Counted from the stretch's first letter, positions 1 through 13,232 are shown. The stretch: 64,000 nt of DNA from Trichostrongylus colubriformis (GCA_963978905.1 OZ022257.1:45394203-45458202); one strand, 5' to 3'. Made by a program: numbers and translations. The notes: generated by a model from the letters alone, not told the origin.

Positions 1-1499
1 AACAGCTCTCGAGCAAAGCAGTTACCTGCTTCCTGCCCAGGAAATATGAAAATAAAACCCTAAGGCACCTATACTTCCATGAACCCTGCGACGATGACCC
101 TTGCAGTACATTTACGAAATCCTTTAAAAGTTTTGTTTTGTAACGTCACCGCTTCCATCGACTCGAAAATTTACGCCGTTATTTGCTTTGCATTTCTTGT
201 TGTTTTACGTTTTCTATTATTTTGCCTTCTCTTTCATCATCCCCAACGTAGAAGAGTATGCAGCCTACGCCTTGTGACCATGTGAAACTCCGCCTTCCTC
301 GGTAAACTCCGCTTACGAGGGCGGAGTTCAGCTACAGAGGAATATGGTTCGATATAACTACTTCTTCTGTATCTTCTCCATTCATACGATCCTACACTTT
401 TAAGAGCCTATCTTGCTCTTCATAATTTCTTAAGATTATGTTTCTCGTAGCTCCATTCGCACTGACGTCTGCAGGTGCCGCATAGGGTGATGACCCGCAT
501 GCGTACAGGTTCGATTCCCGGTCGAGGCAGGTAAGGTCAGGTTTGACTAGAGAAATTCTCGACGTGAGGTCATATTCTGGGTTAGAAAGTGAGTGGGAGA
601 ATTTTGAAATTTTAGTCGAGGTCCTACTTTTCAATGATTTTCCTCGACAATAGACTTTGATCCTGGCCCAAGGTCAAACGTTTTGCTCACAATGTAGATT
701 TCTTAAGCAATATTTAATAATCGAAATTGCGTTAGAAATCATCAGCTATCTAAAAAAATAAAAGCTGCGAAAAAAGAGGACTTTGTTTTATTAGAATATC
801 TTTCCTTGTTAGAGAAACTTTCCTGAATACTGTATTCAGCCCAATTCTTTTGCTGATCTCTGCAGAATTTCGTCACCTTATTTCATGGTTTACCCTTTCG
901 CCCTTCCACTGACCCTCATACGCTATAATCCGAATTACTTTCTGTTTAATAATCATCTTTGAAGTATAGTTATTTTCACCATTGAAATGGAACCACTGAA
1001 AGCCTTCAAAAAGTGAAGGCTCGAAGGATCTGCTCTGATCGTGTTTCCAATGAATCTCACGTTTATGAACGGAAGAGCACGTAAACAGCATTGACTGCAG
1101 TAAACGCGGTGTTTCACAGAATAATTGATGTAGCGGAAAACGGGCGTGTTAGTCGGCGTGGGCGCGAACGCTTCCAATGTGGTGTAGATCTATGAGCCTA
1201 CGAAAGCACTCGCAAACCGTTTTGAATGATAATCCATACCATCTTCAAGAGTGTTGAAATCTAAAGTTTCAGAAAACTGCTTCTTCCATGTATGCAAACC
1301 TAAACCTAACAAGATATATGTGAGAAAAAATGCATTTGGCCATTTTTAAGCTACAAAAAAGGAACTAACTGCCTAGAGTAGATTATGGTGTTTGTCGTTT
1401 CATAAAATTTGATTTTTTCTGTGATTGGGCTCGAGCGAGACTATCGCCGTGAAAATAAGACCGCCGGTATTCGGCCATTCATCCACGGCCGACATGAGG
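1..1499. other. Gene-poor AT-rich DNA
   Basis: I see no convincing coding exon here. Open frames are short, lack family resemblance and are not joined by phase-consistent splice sites. The only recognisable item is a tRNA-like segment around 455-535, listed separately. Confidence 0.5.
455..535 (+). repeat. tRNA-like (SINE or tRNA pseudogene) segment
   Basis: A perfect polymerase III B-box word, GGTTCGATTCC, lies at about 512-522. A small hairpin (GGGT-GATG-ACCC) sits where an anticodon arm would be expected. The acceptor and T stems do not pair well, so this is not a functional tRNA. A tRNA-derived SINE head or a decayed tRNA fits best; a chance B box is also possible. Confidence 0.3.
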
Positions 1500-1660
1500 G
1501 TACATAGCCAGGTGCGTGCCATTAGGACAGAAAGTTTGCGTTGCGGCGTTCGATGTGTAACGTGATTGTGCGATATGCGTAGGTGTATTGGATGGGTTTT
1601 GACGCAATGACGATGCTCTCCCTACCCCTTACTCCAGGCGCAAGCGCTCTAGGATTCGCC
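1500..1660 (+). repeat. Dispersed GC-rich repeat, copy 1
   Basis: This stretch resembles 60290-60440. Both share a core reading roughly GTGCCATT(A/G)GGACAGAAA, then TTGCGTTGCGGCG, a variable CG-rich segment, then ATGGGT..GACGCAATGACG in this copy. Reverse-orientation pieces occur near 5305-5340 and 62790-62850. The copies are diverged, so this is an old dispersed family, probably a non-autonomous transposon. Confidence 0.5.
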
Positions 1661-3149
1661 TAACACGGCCAGAGTGTGTACCCTAACCTCAGGATTTCGT
1701 GCCGCGCCGTGAGGCGTGAGAGGCGACGCGAGCGAGCCACTGCAGCTGGTCCCAAAGCGACAGACTTTGAATGATCGATGCTATGAATGCGTTATGAAGT
1801 TTCCATATAATCGCTTCAGGACTCAATTAAGGCTTTTCCTTGGCGTCACACGCGACATGTCGAGATACAAAGACCCGGCATAAAGATACACACCCAATCG
1901 TCCATATGCCTCTGGACACTTGAATCGGTGCAAAATCAAATGTGCTTCCATCGTTTTGGCACCAAGAAAGACCTTTCCATTTGCTGGACGTGTCATCAGC
2001 AACGATCGCAGTGCCACTGCGACAGTCTCTCGACGTCGGCACCATCAAAAGCACCCACCTTTTTAAGGGGTTTACGGTCCTACTTTATACGTATTTGCAT
2101 GTTATATGATGAATTAAATTTTCGATAAACTGAAGGAACCACAGCGGTCATGGTTTGTCTCCATTTTCCTCCATATCAAAGAATTGTAAGCCAAACACGA
2201 CATCCGTGACCCATTTCGCTCAACTAGTTTGTGGGGAGCCGGAGGAATATTTCGAGCTGTTTCGGAAATAGTTTTGATACTTCCTGTATCGTCAATAAAT
2301 TCTCCTTCCAAGGGTCTATAATCCTTTCATGATGCGTCGTATATCCTGGGTTAGTGCTTCTCTTCGATACGATTTACGGCGAATAATCCGCCAAAAAAAA
2401 CGTCCCGAAGCTGAATGAGATGACGTCGGAATGAGACAATCGCTGGAAGGAATCGATACGTACACGCGAAGCCAGCCAGCCGAAAAATTCCATTGAAAAG
2501 GGCCCCCTATTCTAATAAACTTTGGTGGGCGAAATTCACACAGGCTTCCGACAAATTACGTTACATATGTATGTACTTAGCCAATCTCGTCATTGTTATC
2601 AGAGCTTCAAAGTGAAGGTTGGCAGGTGAGGTTCGCAACTTTAGGGAGGTAATTCGAAAAAGGGCGTAGCTGCCACGAAATCTCCGTTCATGTGCACTCT
2701 TTTGGTGGTAATTCATTGATCAGATTCAAGCATGCTTGAATGGAGCTGACACTTTTGTTGAAAGGGCAACTGGCAAGCCTGTTTAAAGTGATCAAGGGAC
2801 TTAGTAGGCGGTCGCAATGGGCCGCGCGACCACCATGTAGGGTTGAGCGCTGAGGATGCATATGTTCTCACTTCACAGATCCCAATGAAAAGAAAAAGTG
2901 ACTTATTTGGAATCCAGTTCTTGCAGTACAGCGGCATCTTTTGTCACTGCAACACTGTCACATGATTAGATACGTGAGGATTACTTGTCAATATCCCCAC
3001 CCAGGAACCCATATCACTTCTCTTTCCTTTACCTGAGTACTGATACTACGAACAACATTTCAGTCCGCAACGTCATGAATACCCGCGCTTCTGAGGCTAA
3101 CCCGAACAACCCAACTCCCATCGACAAGATACATCGGGTATGTATCCAT
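1661..3149. other. No gene recognised
   Basis: Short open frames occur on both strands, but none has recognisable motifs or splice-linked continuation. I see no clear repeat structure. Confidence 0.45.
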
Positions 3150-3154
3150 GAACT

Positions 3155-3525
3155 ATACCAGCTGGGTGTGTGCACTTACGATAAATTTTCGCTTTGCGGC
3201 GTCGCGGCGCCGTCAGCACAACTTGCCGCGGTCAGTTGGATTCCGCTCAGGAGCAAGGGTGTGGTGCCATGGGGGTCCTTCAAGAAATAGCTGTTTATCT
3301 CATCATTACTCGGACAACAGTAACTTTTGTGCCCTAAAAAGACAACCTAGCGACATAAAAGGTAAAAGAGACGATAGCATTATGTGATAACAAAACTAAT
3401 TAAGAAACAGCTAATTCGCGTAAAGCCCCAAATATACGCAATCACACGCGAAGAAATCCGCGGCGTCGCTCGGTGCGGCCGCGCTAAAATTTGTCGTAGG
3501 TGCACACATCCATACCAGCCCCCCG
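3155..3525. repeat. Foldback (inverted-repeat) element, GC-rich arms
   Basis: The left arm near 3160-3210 (GTGTGTGCACTTACGATAAA, then TTTTCGC and a GCGGCGTCGC run) recurs reverse-complemented near 3440-3515 as GCGGCCGCGCTAAAATTTGT, then CGTAGGTGCACACATCC. The arms enclose about 220 bases without a gene. This is a foldback MITE; its exact ends and target-site duplication are not resolved. Confidence 0.5.
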
Positions 3526-4448
3526 CGCAGAGGCTGTATCCTTCATAATAGCTTGCAAAGTGCCCTCATGTCTACTATCTGAGTTCACGATAGAGGTAAT
3601 TCAGGAGAAGAGAAGAGCCATAATTCAAGTATTCAAAGAGTTTCATTATATTTTTTCCGACCAAATGGAGTTTTTGTTATAAGTCATTACCGCTTGGCTA
3701 GGTCATCGCGCAAGGTGAACTGCGCGCCGAGAGCGCCAGGTATCTTGCCGGTACCGTTAGAAATTGATAGCGGGCCAGGAGACTCGAGCGGCCCCTCGCG
3801 GCCATGACCTGACAGTGTTGGACAGTCCGACTACCCATGGAAATTCAAGTTTTGTTCTGAGAGCACCACGTCCCGTCGAGAATGTCGATAACTTTATCAC
3901 AACTTTTCCATCACTTTCTCCGAAAATAATGTCCTGTGTGATTTGTAGTCCCTGAACGTAGTCATTTTCGGAATCGACGTCTCCACTTTTCTGCGTACAA
4001 CGACAGCGGCTTTTGTTTTCCTATTAGGAAACGTGGAGGCTGAGTTGATCCCTCCAGTCATTTGTTTACGTCATGCATGAGCTCGGCTTTTGTTCGTCAT
4101 CAGTGGTCTGTGTTGACATCCAGATCTTCATATCGTGGTTTGACACGAAAATACTAATTATTTAATGGTAACTGGGAGATGATCAAAAACAAACGTGGAT
4201 TCCATTTACGTGTTGCGCTGGGTGGAGATGCGACCACGAAAATGGTTTTCACTTTTCCAGGTATCACCCCTGCAGTGGATTGCTGGTGTACTGGTAACAA
4301 GCGGAGCCGCTATTACACCTTGAGGTATCAGATCCGTTCGAGCTCAGCCAGGCTTTCCAACTGCAAGGAACAGAGCAATCGGTGCCGTTATTGTACGATG
4401 GAAGAAGATCAAAACGTTTATCGGCTGATTTCACACGTCCCAGCCCCT

Positions 4449-4765
4449 TAAAGACAGTGATAGGGGTAATGTGGGTAGTGAGAACGCTTGATGTAAGTCA
4501 CCCAAATAGAGGCTACGGATTTGGGAAAGGGGTTATGTGGCGAAATTCCAAGCGAGAGGAGCGCCTGTGAGCTTTGAAGGAGGCGTCTTTCCAACGGCTG
4601 CTCACATCTTTATCCCAGTGAGCCCCTTGGCGGGAAGGGGATCTTATTTCTTAGGCTTTTGACATCTTCATTCCGTTTACTCCACATTCATACTAACGAG
4701 CAGCTCGATATTCATATTCAGTAATCTTGTACCATTCTGCCTTTATTATCCCTCTATTACTGCCC
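4449..4765 (+). mobile_element. TTAA-flanked MITE family, diverged copy
   Basis: The left end, TTAA then AGACAGTGATAGGGGTAATG, matches the ends of the copies at 30829-31357 and 61726-62277. Internal pieces such as TGTGGCGAAATTCC and GGGAAGGGGATCTTATTTCT also align with them. The right end near 4745-4762 (TATCCCTCTATTACTGCC) is a degraded inverted copy of the left. It is shorter and more decayed than the other two. Confidence 0.5.
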
Positions 4766-4973
4766 TATTACTGCTCTTGATATGCGGCAACGCTTCCTGA
4801 TGGAAATACATAGTATGGCTCGGTCCCAAAAAGGAATAATCGCTTGCCCGAGCTTTATCCCTTGCCTGTATCAATCTTCTCAATCGGCTACAACCCTGAT
4901 CAGTAATTCCAAGGTAGAAGAAAACATAAGTGATCATTTGGGCATTTATGCAGGCAGATCGAGGGAAGCTAAT

Positions 4974-5095
4974 TTTGTCCGGGTGAGCGTCGACAGATCC
5001 AAATTTCGCTTCGCGGCGTCGCACCGCGGCGCCGCTCGCTGCGGGCGGCCGCTCGAAAATTCAACCAATCGACGCCCACCCAACTTGTCCACGCG
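4974..5095. repeat. Short GC-rich foldback
   Basis: TTGTCCGGGTGAGCGTCGAC on the left is mirrored by GTTGGGTGGGCGTCGATTGG read from the other strand on the right, with CGCGGCGCCGC in the centre. The centre resembles the arms of the 3155-3525 element, so the two may be related. Confidence 0.4.
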
Positions 5096-5344
5096 AAGAT
5101 CAGCTGAGGACGCAGGGGTGTGTGTCGTTAGGGCAGTGGCCGCATATGACGTAACACCCTTTGGGTGCGAGCTAGAGGCGCAGCATCAGTGTGTTCTTGA
5201 GTGCTTGCACCTAAAATAGGACGTGAGGCACAGTCATCGTCTTAGGACCTTACTAATACGGTCCCAGTAGCTCGCACCCATCACTTCCCATGCCAGATGA
5301 TGCACCACGAAATTTGTGTCCTAATGGCACACATTCGGGTCTTA

Positions 5345-8300
5345 GGAGTCTCATTGCCGGCTTTTCGTCCATTTTATTTCGTTTTTTTTGCTGGTGCCGC
5401 ATTAATCATTTTCAGCATCTCCACCATTATTGCCTGCGGACGAGCTTTTATAATCATCACATTCCCTGCAACTGACTTCTACGCCCCTCCTAATTACTGA
5501 TGAAAAGACTGATTATATTGATTTGATCGATGAAGTACATAGTGATTCTGATTGCGATTGCTCAGAGGGCGTTTTCTTAATCAAATATTTCTTGGAACAT
5601 GCTGAGCCTTGGATTTCTATGACGCATACTGAAGCTGCTTTTTTTTCAAAAACCAAAGCCAAAATAGTATGAGCTCAAAGAGGTTCAAGTTAAGGTGCTA
5701 TTGTGTCAGCAAAAAATATTGGCTCGCACAAGAAGTTCCCCCCCCCCTCCTCCCCGTTTTTCACCTCGAATATTGTGCCTTGATTTTTCACCTCTAAATT
5801 TCCTGACTTTTCAGATTGTTCGGGTCAAACTTTGTGGAGAAAACCCTGCTCTTTCATCCTCATATAACGACCAGCGACGATTTTCAGAAGGCGCGCTATT
5901 GCAGCAGTTTTTTCAAGCCATAGAAATGTGCGATTTTTGGGTGGTGGCACAAGCTGTTTCAGAACTTTTAGGAAGTACGTCGCTCTTAACTAGGGATGCA
6001 ACAGCTAGTTTGGGAAGAATGATACCGACCGTGGAAGACAGGAGAGTTGTTCCACAAATTTGCGTGTGGAGAGGCAATGGTCCCAAATAATGCATGCCTT
6101 GATCACTTCTCCAGAGCGTAGTGACCGCCGAAATTCTGGGAGCTAGTCCTTACAAAGCAGTGCAACCTTACAATGAAGAACCGACAAAAGTTCAGCAAAA
6201 ATACGCTCACCATCGCTAAGCAGGTAAAGTCCCAGCACTTTCCGCGGTGACGCCAAGCCCCACATCCCAAAATGGACATCCAAAAAAACTGCACAAAACA
6301 ATGCGCGGGATTCTGTTATACTGTCTGCAAACCTAGGATACGTCCATTACAGATCACTACGTTTTAGACTCTGTAGCATCTTCCAGAAAAGAATGGTTCC
6401 AAGAAGAGAGGGATGTCAAAATCGCCTCCCAGAAGTTTTCAGATTTCAAGGAAAGAATACATATTTTGAAGAAATAGGACCTGCGCTGCAATTGTAGAGA
6501 ATTGTGTGCTGAATATAATTTTGGTTCCGTTAAAGTCGTTTGTGTTTTTATGATCACCCAAATTTAGGCAATGCAAACGGCGATTACTTTTTCACCGGCC
6601 TAATACTGAAAAACCGAGTGAGCGAGGACTGCACCCATGCACTTTGATAACCGATGATGGCCTCTACAAAAATCAAGACTGAAGGGCCGTGCAAGAATTC
6701 CTTACGCTAACCACGTGCGGCAGTAATCCCTCTGTGCGAGCTTAATCTCGTCGGAGCCAGCCCATGACGAAATCTGGAGTTGGACGAGAATTTCGGGTAG
6801 CAGCGAGTGTTTCAATTATGGCACAAATCTATTGCGGCTCCGCTGAATGTGTGTGTGTGTCTGGTGCGTATGTCCATCACAGCAATCCTGCCATCGCCAT
6901 CATCGAGCTACCATTACCCTAGTGGGAAGAGATGGTGACAAATCCCTCACTCTGGTATTCACTACAATACAGCGCTTCGGCGACGCCAGTTCCTGCTCAC
7001 CGAAATCATTACTCATCGAAGTAACTTTTTTTCTCAAAGGGACATTGCAGTAGAATTTTATTATACTTGATGAATTGATGAGCTCCTGCCTGGTGCGGCC
7101 TTCAAAAAGAACTTCCTCGTCGACGACGATACCTTCCATTGTTTGCAAGATATTCAGCAAAAACAGAGCGTAAAAGGGTCCAGTCGCAGCAGCGCGCAGT
7201 GATTAATCTGATGAGATGGAGGAGGCGTGACGTCACTCCCTCGAGAGAGCTGGGACAACTCACCTCTAAGGACAGATGATTGCGAATTTCAGCCTTTGGG
7301 AGAGGTTCAGCTAACAAGAAAGAAATGTCCGTACACGCGCTTCTTTTCGTTCTCATCACCCATGCAAATTTTGGTAATTTATAGGTGGCTTGTGCTGCGC
7401 ACACATGGTGGTATTTCACCTTATCATTTTCGGTTCTCTGTTTAGTTATTACCTATGGTTATCGCCCTCAGCCTCTCCTTCTCATTTCTTTCACTACTTT
7501 TCTAATGCTTTCTCTAGGATGCCAAATATTTCATTCTACATCGAATATTCGAATCGGTCGTTTCCCACTAAAAAAAGGCATAATCAGCTCGTAAAGTGAA
7601 ATCTGCACTACGCTCAACAGGGTGTGTACCGTTATGTCAGAATTTCGCAACGCGACGTGTCGCAAGCGATACGATGCGGACGAGCTAAAGCTGCTGTGTT
7701 GTTGGATCTCACAGCAATTTAGAAACAACTTTGCTTGACGTCCTAAGCATTCCCGTGTCACCGCTCTAATTGTAAGACCCGGAACGCTGCGCATAGCTCC
7801 CATACACCGCGTCGCACGCTGCTTGTCGTGGTGTGAAATCTTGACATAGGGGTACACAACCTGGGAATCCGTACGGAAATGTGAAACCTTCTATGCCCAT
7901 TGAAATATTTAATTGCGAGCAAATTAGTCCAAACATTGCATCGTACTTGAAATTCTGTGGACCTCAATTTATGAGTCTATAGAGCAGTTGCTCGTGCAAA
8001 CTTTCACGATTCTGGATACTAGTAGGTTGCATGGCTTGTCTTGTCTGAAATGTCGATTATTGAGCGATCTCTTGTTTCTCCTTGTTTTCAGTTTGCCTCG
8101 ATGACTTCCATTTTGTCTCTCGCGCCCATTTCAGACTGCTGTCCCTACACTAACATGAATTCTCGATACTGCAACACGAAATTCATCACATAGCACGATT
8201 TATCACATATTTACACATCCACGCAAATATTTGTTTATCATAAAATTTTTAACCCCATTATTTCACTAGGACTTCTAGTGGTGTTCAGCCCATGCCACCC

Positions 8301-9060
8301 CCTTCCAAACAAAAATATTCGTTTAACAGATTTCAATGGCAGATTTAGGATCATCGTTCGAAGATGCATATGGCCGTGCCCATTTTTAGGAAAATTGAGT
8401 GGCTACGGTGAGGGACACGGTGCAGCGTAGTAACGAGGAAAACTTCTGGAAACGATCGTCTCTTGATCGAACATCTTCGCCTTATGCTACCTGTCCTTCT
8501 GTTTCTGCTCTCAACCACTATCTCTAGAAACCAGCTTCGAGTAATCCGAGGAAAATAAGACCTTTACATATCCCAAGCCCGTGCTTGACCCTACCACAAC
8601 AAACTTGCATCAGTTTCTTTTCCTTTTTTTGCTTCCGTAGGGATTATATGTATAGTCCAAAAGTGCAGGAAGTGGACACCATCTGGGAAGGCTTGTGACG
8701 CAGACAGATTTTTTTTAGGAAAATTGAGTGTTGTTGAATTATTCTGAACTATTCGTGGCTTCAAATATGTCTTCTAACGGAAACCAGGAACATATCGTTT
8801 ACACGCTACCCCGTGACCGTGGAATTGATAACTTCTGGCATATTTTCCAGCTTACGAATTTCCAGTTCTCATTCTTTTCATTCATTTCGCCCATGCTCAT
8901 TCTATTCGCACTGTTTTCTCCTCTGTGCAACACCTGCTCAAATCTCAGTACGCGCTTTTGATGCAGACGTCAAGGTTCGATGCCGATATTGGTCAACCGG
9001 CTCAGCACGTTATACGTGTGAGTGCTGATGCCATGGTAAATATACCATTCAAAAGCCTAG
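5345..9060. other. No gene recognised
   Basis: The longest open frames, for example 5695-6090 (+) and 7531-7857 (-), show no motif I recognise, and the sequence around them is AT-rich with no phase-linked exons. A short C-run lies near 5739-5748. Distant coding relics cannot be excluded by eye. Confidence 0.4.
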
Positions 9061-9070
9061 TTAAGTTGAA

Positions 9071-9148
9071 GGGGTATCGGTAGTGTATTGGATTAGCACA
9101 GATCCCCGCAAAGGATGAAGTGCGGGTTCAAGTCCCTTCCGACACCAA
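9071..9148 (+). tRNA. tRNA-Cys-like sequence (probable pseudogene or SINE head)
   Basis: The acceptor arms GGTATCG and CGACACC pair in six of seven positions. A four-pair anticodon stem closes the seven-base loop CCGCAAA, giving anticodon GCA (Cys). The B box GGTTCAAGTCC matches consensus. The T stem pairs poorly and the D arm is irregular, so a working tRNA is unlikely. A tRNA-derived SINE or pseudogene fits better. Confidence 0.35.
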
Positions 9149-9457
9149 AGCTTTTGTCCATAACTCCCTGTCAGCATCCTTGTGGTAACTTTCGCATCGC
9201 GAGCTGCGGCGATAAACAGCAGTTATCAAAAATCAAAAATATCAAAAAAATTCCTTTTTTCGTTTCCACTTGAGGCAAAAAGCAAAAAGCAATCCAAAGA
9301 TCAATACAATTTCGGAATCAGCTTTTCGCTTAGGTGGAACAGGAAAGAATGCCGTAAAGGCGCACTCAAATGACGATCAGATAGCCGAAAACCAATCTGA
9401 AGCAACGAAGACCCCTGTCCAATTCGCCCTCTTGAGAGCTTACTAATTTCCTACGGC

Positions 9458-9727
9458 ATGGAGGAAGAATTACTTGAACGTCTTTTCCAGGGCCGATCCG
9501 TCGGCTTCGCCATGATAACCCATAAATCCATCGATTTCCGGTTGATTACCGAATTTCACTTTTCCAAGGTCATTAGAGGAAGGAATGCGCCTAGCTGTCA
9601 ATTGAAAAAAACGTTTGCAGATATAAAATATTCCCAAATAAGACTGGAGGAAGAAGAAAAACAGAAAAAGTGGACAAAAAGGAGCGCCTTAAAGACACCA
9701 GGAGGGGGTAATTTTGGCTTGCTGTAG
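9458..9727 (+). other. Unassigned 89-codon open frame
   Basis: A complete ATG-to-stop frame encodes a charged protein with a Glu/Lys-rich stretch near its end (RLEEEEKQKKW). I recognise no family and see no partner exons. It is recorded because its composition is more protein-like than its neighbours. It may simply be chance. Confidence 0.15.
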
Positions 9728-9882
9728 AAAAGACGTAGTGTGGACGAGTTTGAGTGGCCGCCATTGCACAAACTCGCCAATCTGACGCCTTGGCATGGTG
9801 CCAAAAGAAGATGATTCTATTATAGATTTGTTTTTTTCCTTTTCACTTTGTTCTTTCTTATATTGTTTCTAGATGTACTTAC

Positions 9883-10114
9883 GGGTCAATTAAAGTCGGG
9901 GGGGGGGGGGGGGGGGTGGGGAAGACGCAGAATTTTCACCCACGTCAAAGCTTCTTTCCCTTCCTAGGGTTAGGCTAAAGCAGATGAGACCTATGCTTTG
10001 ACAGATGCTTTTTAATGTGGGAGGAGGGGGTATCAATTTTAGCCTAAGCCTAGCAAGGGAAAGGAGCTTCGACGTCGACGCAAAGTTGCGTCTCCCCCCG
10101 ACTTTATTTGACCC
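9883..10114. mobile_element. Foldback MITE with poly-G tract
   Basis: The ends are inverted copies: GGGTCAATTAAAGTCGGGGG on the left and CCCCCGACTTTATTTGACCC on the right. The arms continue inward with AGACGCA, then CAAAGCTTCTTTCCCTTCCT, mirrored on the right by AGGGAAAGGAGCTTCGACGT. The left arm contains an expanded run of about 18 G interrupted once by T. There is no coding content. Confidence 0.7.
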
Positions 10115-12735
10115 TTCTGAGATTTTCAGGTATAGAAATGCACAATTAAGAAGATCCATAAGTACAAGTAAAATATGTCACTAGAAAACAGTCTAAAGAG
10201 GAAACAATGCAAAAATAAGGTCATATCAGGCCGAAGACAAGCTTTAAAATGAACGAAGCGTGGCTCGGCCATGGAAGCTTGCAGTTCGGACGGAAGCGCG
10301 CCCTGGGGGCGAATAGCGCCCTATGGCGCGTTTTTCAACGCCGGTTTCGTTACACATTGTATCTACCGAACCCATATGTTTGTTCTCAGACGCCATTGCT
10401 TTTGTAAACGTTATTCCGCCCTTGCCCCCCTCCCGGTGCCTTTAAATTGAAGGTGACATCAAGTAGTTCGAATTCGTACCCGTGCGCAACATGTTATGAC
10501 TGAGTACTACTTACATTTTGGCCTGAAATCAATTCGATCGTAGTATTATCCAGTATCGCCTGAAATACTTGCACAGCTTCATTTTTCTCAATAGCAGAGA
10601 TTTTTCCACCGAACTTGCATAATCTCACATGAGAATCCATCTTAGCAGTCATGAAAATTGGAAATAGGAGCTAATCAAATTGATAGGACCTCGCTAACAA
10701 AATCGAGAATGAACCTCTACTTAGAAGAGATAGCTGGCAATGAGCTATTTCTACCAGTTGTCGGGTCGTGGATTAGCGAAAAGGGAATAAATGTATAAAT
10801 TCATTTTCTTGGTGATCTCTAAAAGAAGGAATCGCAGTGGTATCTCATGTTCAGGAGAAAATGGCATTTTGATCGATCAGCTCACAATAGGCTGACGTAT
10901 AAATGGTAAAAGTATGCATTGTAATTCATTTGAAATTCATCAGTGAAGGATTTTAGTCATAGTAAAGGTTTTTCCGATTCTGGGTAACGTGGCATTTGTC
11001 GCTTCCCGTGTCAAAATTCTCCGCTTTGAGCAAGAGCATTCAGAGAATGGAATTCCTGCCTCTCTACTTCTTCCGTTGCGGTGGGAGAATTAGCTACATT
11101 CGTGAACCATGCTCCGCCAGTCAATTTTGAGAACTGCATGGTTATGGCCGTATAGGACAACTTCATTGCTTCCGGAAATAATTAATTGTGCCCAAAATTT
11201 TTGTGGGGTTTTAAGGACTACTTTTTTCAAGGCAGTGTCTGCGCTGCTCTGAAAAATCGTGGCACTGCTTTGAAAGCAAAAATTCGTACACGTGCGTCTT
11301 GTGCGTCTTTCAGAATCTCGCCATAATCTTCCAAACAAGGTTGATCGGGTTCTCAGGTTACAACCAGATTCACCAAATTAAATTTCATTATTGACTGACA
11401 TTTCGATGCCCGTCCACTCCAGAATCCAAAAGAGCGAAGCCTTCAAGGAAACTACTCGCTCGAACGCCATTTCATGTTGCAGAAAAAATTCTCCATAGTT
11501 TCGCATGGGCGCGGACGCAAACTGAACTATAAACTGAAATCGCGTCTGAACGAATTGCTTTGAAGTCTTCGATCTTCTAGGGTCTAGAGAAGGCGACGAT
11601 GCCGATACGTCGATCAAAAATAAAGTTTGATACTAATCCTGGTTGGAATCTGAGCGCTCGGACAACCTCACTACTGCAACTTCATGGGAACAAACACCCT
11701 GTATTCCATTAGAACACTGAGCCTGCGAACATCTGAAGGGCAGTTTTTCAGGAAGTGTATGAAACTTGGAAGTTTCCTGCCGTTTATTCACATTTTGACA
11801 TCGGATCTCAATTTGTTCCAAACAGTCACATTTTTCAGAATTCTACTGATCTTGTCCTCTCGAATCGGCTTATTTATGAAAAGCCATAAATTTGGAGATG
11901 CTTCATTGATACATTTGTTCCATATATTATCTTAATGCTGTTGCTTATTTATTACTATCAATTCCTCAAATTCTCCCTTATCCTTGGCAATATCTTATTT
12001 TAGTCGCGGCGTTCGAAATTCCCAATAGCCCAGCAGTAGCTATGGAGGCCAACAGCGAGTGAAATCTGGTTGTTTATGTACTATGGGACTTTGCATGTCC
12101 CTCCCTCCCTACGGACACATGAACCAATCCATTGCTACTGCTACCGCTACTGCCATTGCTATTGCTATTACTGCTATTCTATTGCCTCACACAGCACCAG
12201 TTACCGATACTCAATACGTCTACGTCAGCGCCGCTTGAGGTCGATTTCCTCAATGAACTACTCAATTCTCATTTTGGCTACGGCCACAATCACCGTCACG
12301 AATCTCTCACATTGTCATTGGCAACTTGCGGCCGGCACACAACCAGTGCACATATGAGAACTCTGTGAGGCACCGGACGTAGGCAGCATAGGCGGTGGTT
12401 TTCTAATTGGCTTTCTGGTGGCAGGCTGGTGTGCGCTCACGGCCGTAAATTCGACTCTCGCGCACTATAGCGAGGGAATTTCAGAGGCGAATGAGCTACT
12501 ACGCACACTTTCATCTAACCGCAACCACACACCGCCTAATGAGTGCAGATGTAGATGAGAGGATAGCCCAGAGATGACCAGCGTCAATTATGGGTTGAGG
12601 AATGCTCAAGGGAAGTCGTGTACTACGTATTTTGGATTGGAAAAAAGAAATTTTCGTCCTGGAGGAGGGGGGAACCTCAAGCAACACTGATCTAATGAAA
12701 ACTGATAAAAACTACTGCAGGTGAAAGAGACAACG
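10115..12735. other. No gene recognised
   Basis: The DNA is AT-rich, with short frames on both strands and no recognisable product. A run of CTACTGCTACCGCTACTGCC-like imperfect triplet repeats lies near 12135-12180. A weak tRNA-like B box (GTAAATTCGACTCTC) lies near 12446. Confidence 0.4.
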
Positions 12736-13232
12736 TACAGTAGCGCTCAAAAGTATTTGACCAACTGGTTTTTCACTTGGGTTTTTCACTTGAAACTTCT
12801 TTGCGACTGGACAGATCTAAGAGAAATTTTAGTATGTTGTACTTGGAGACACTGCATACTTAATATACTATCTTGGCGCTCAACGGTTTAGGTTACGTGG
12901 TTATATGAATTTTTTTTGGTTTTGGAGTGCCATCCCTATGCCGTCCCGCTATGCCGCTGTCGTGGTCTTTCTACAGAATATTGATGTTTTTCAGGGCTTG
13001 CTAGTTTTATTTTTGTAAAGAAGATCGTTTTTTACCAAGCCTTTTCCTTTTTTCGGTGGTCTTGTAGTAAATTCTTGGAAAAAACCATGAAAAGAGTAAA
13101 GCGGCACCTGAAGTAGAAGGAAATGTTGGCAATAGGTTCAGGCACCACATATTAAAAATTTGTCAAATTTGGTCAAGTAGAAAAAAGTTATGACAAAAAG
13201 TATTTGGCCGAATACTTTTGAGCACTACTGTA
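12736..13232. mobile_element. Tc1-like MITE with TA ends
   Basis: The left end TACAGTAGCGCTCAAAAGTA and the reverse complement of the right end, TACAGTAGTGCTCAAAAGTA, differ at one base. The inverted repeats run for about 27 bases. The interior of about 440 bases has no transposase frame. TA at both ends fits Tc1/mariner target choice. This is a non-autonomous derivative of an element not seen in this window. Confidence 0.85.

Noticed and set aside
9071..9148. Functional tRNA-Cys gene
   Set aside because: Anticodon loop and B box are present, but the T stem and D arm are poor. Called tRNA-like instead.
9898..9916. G run as a regulatory G-quadruplex
   Set aside because: It sits inside the arm of a MITE and looks like simple homopolymer expansion. 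Nothing ties it to a gene. The C run at 16125 was dismissed for the same reason.
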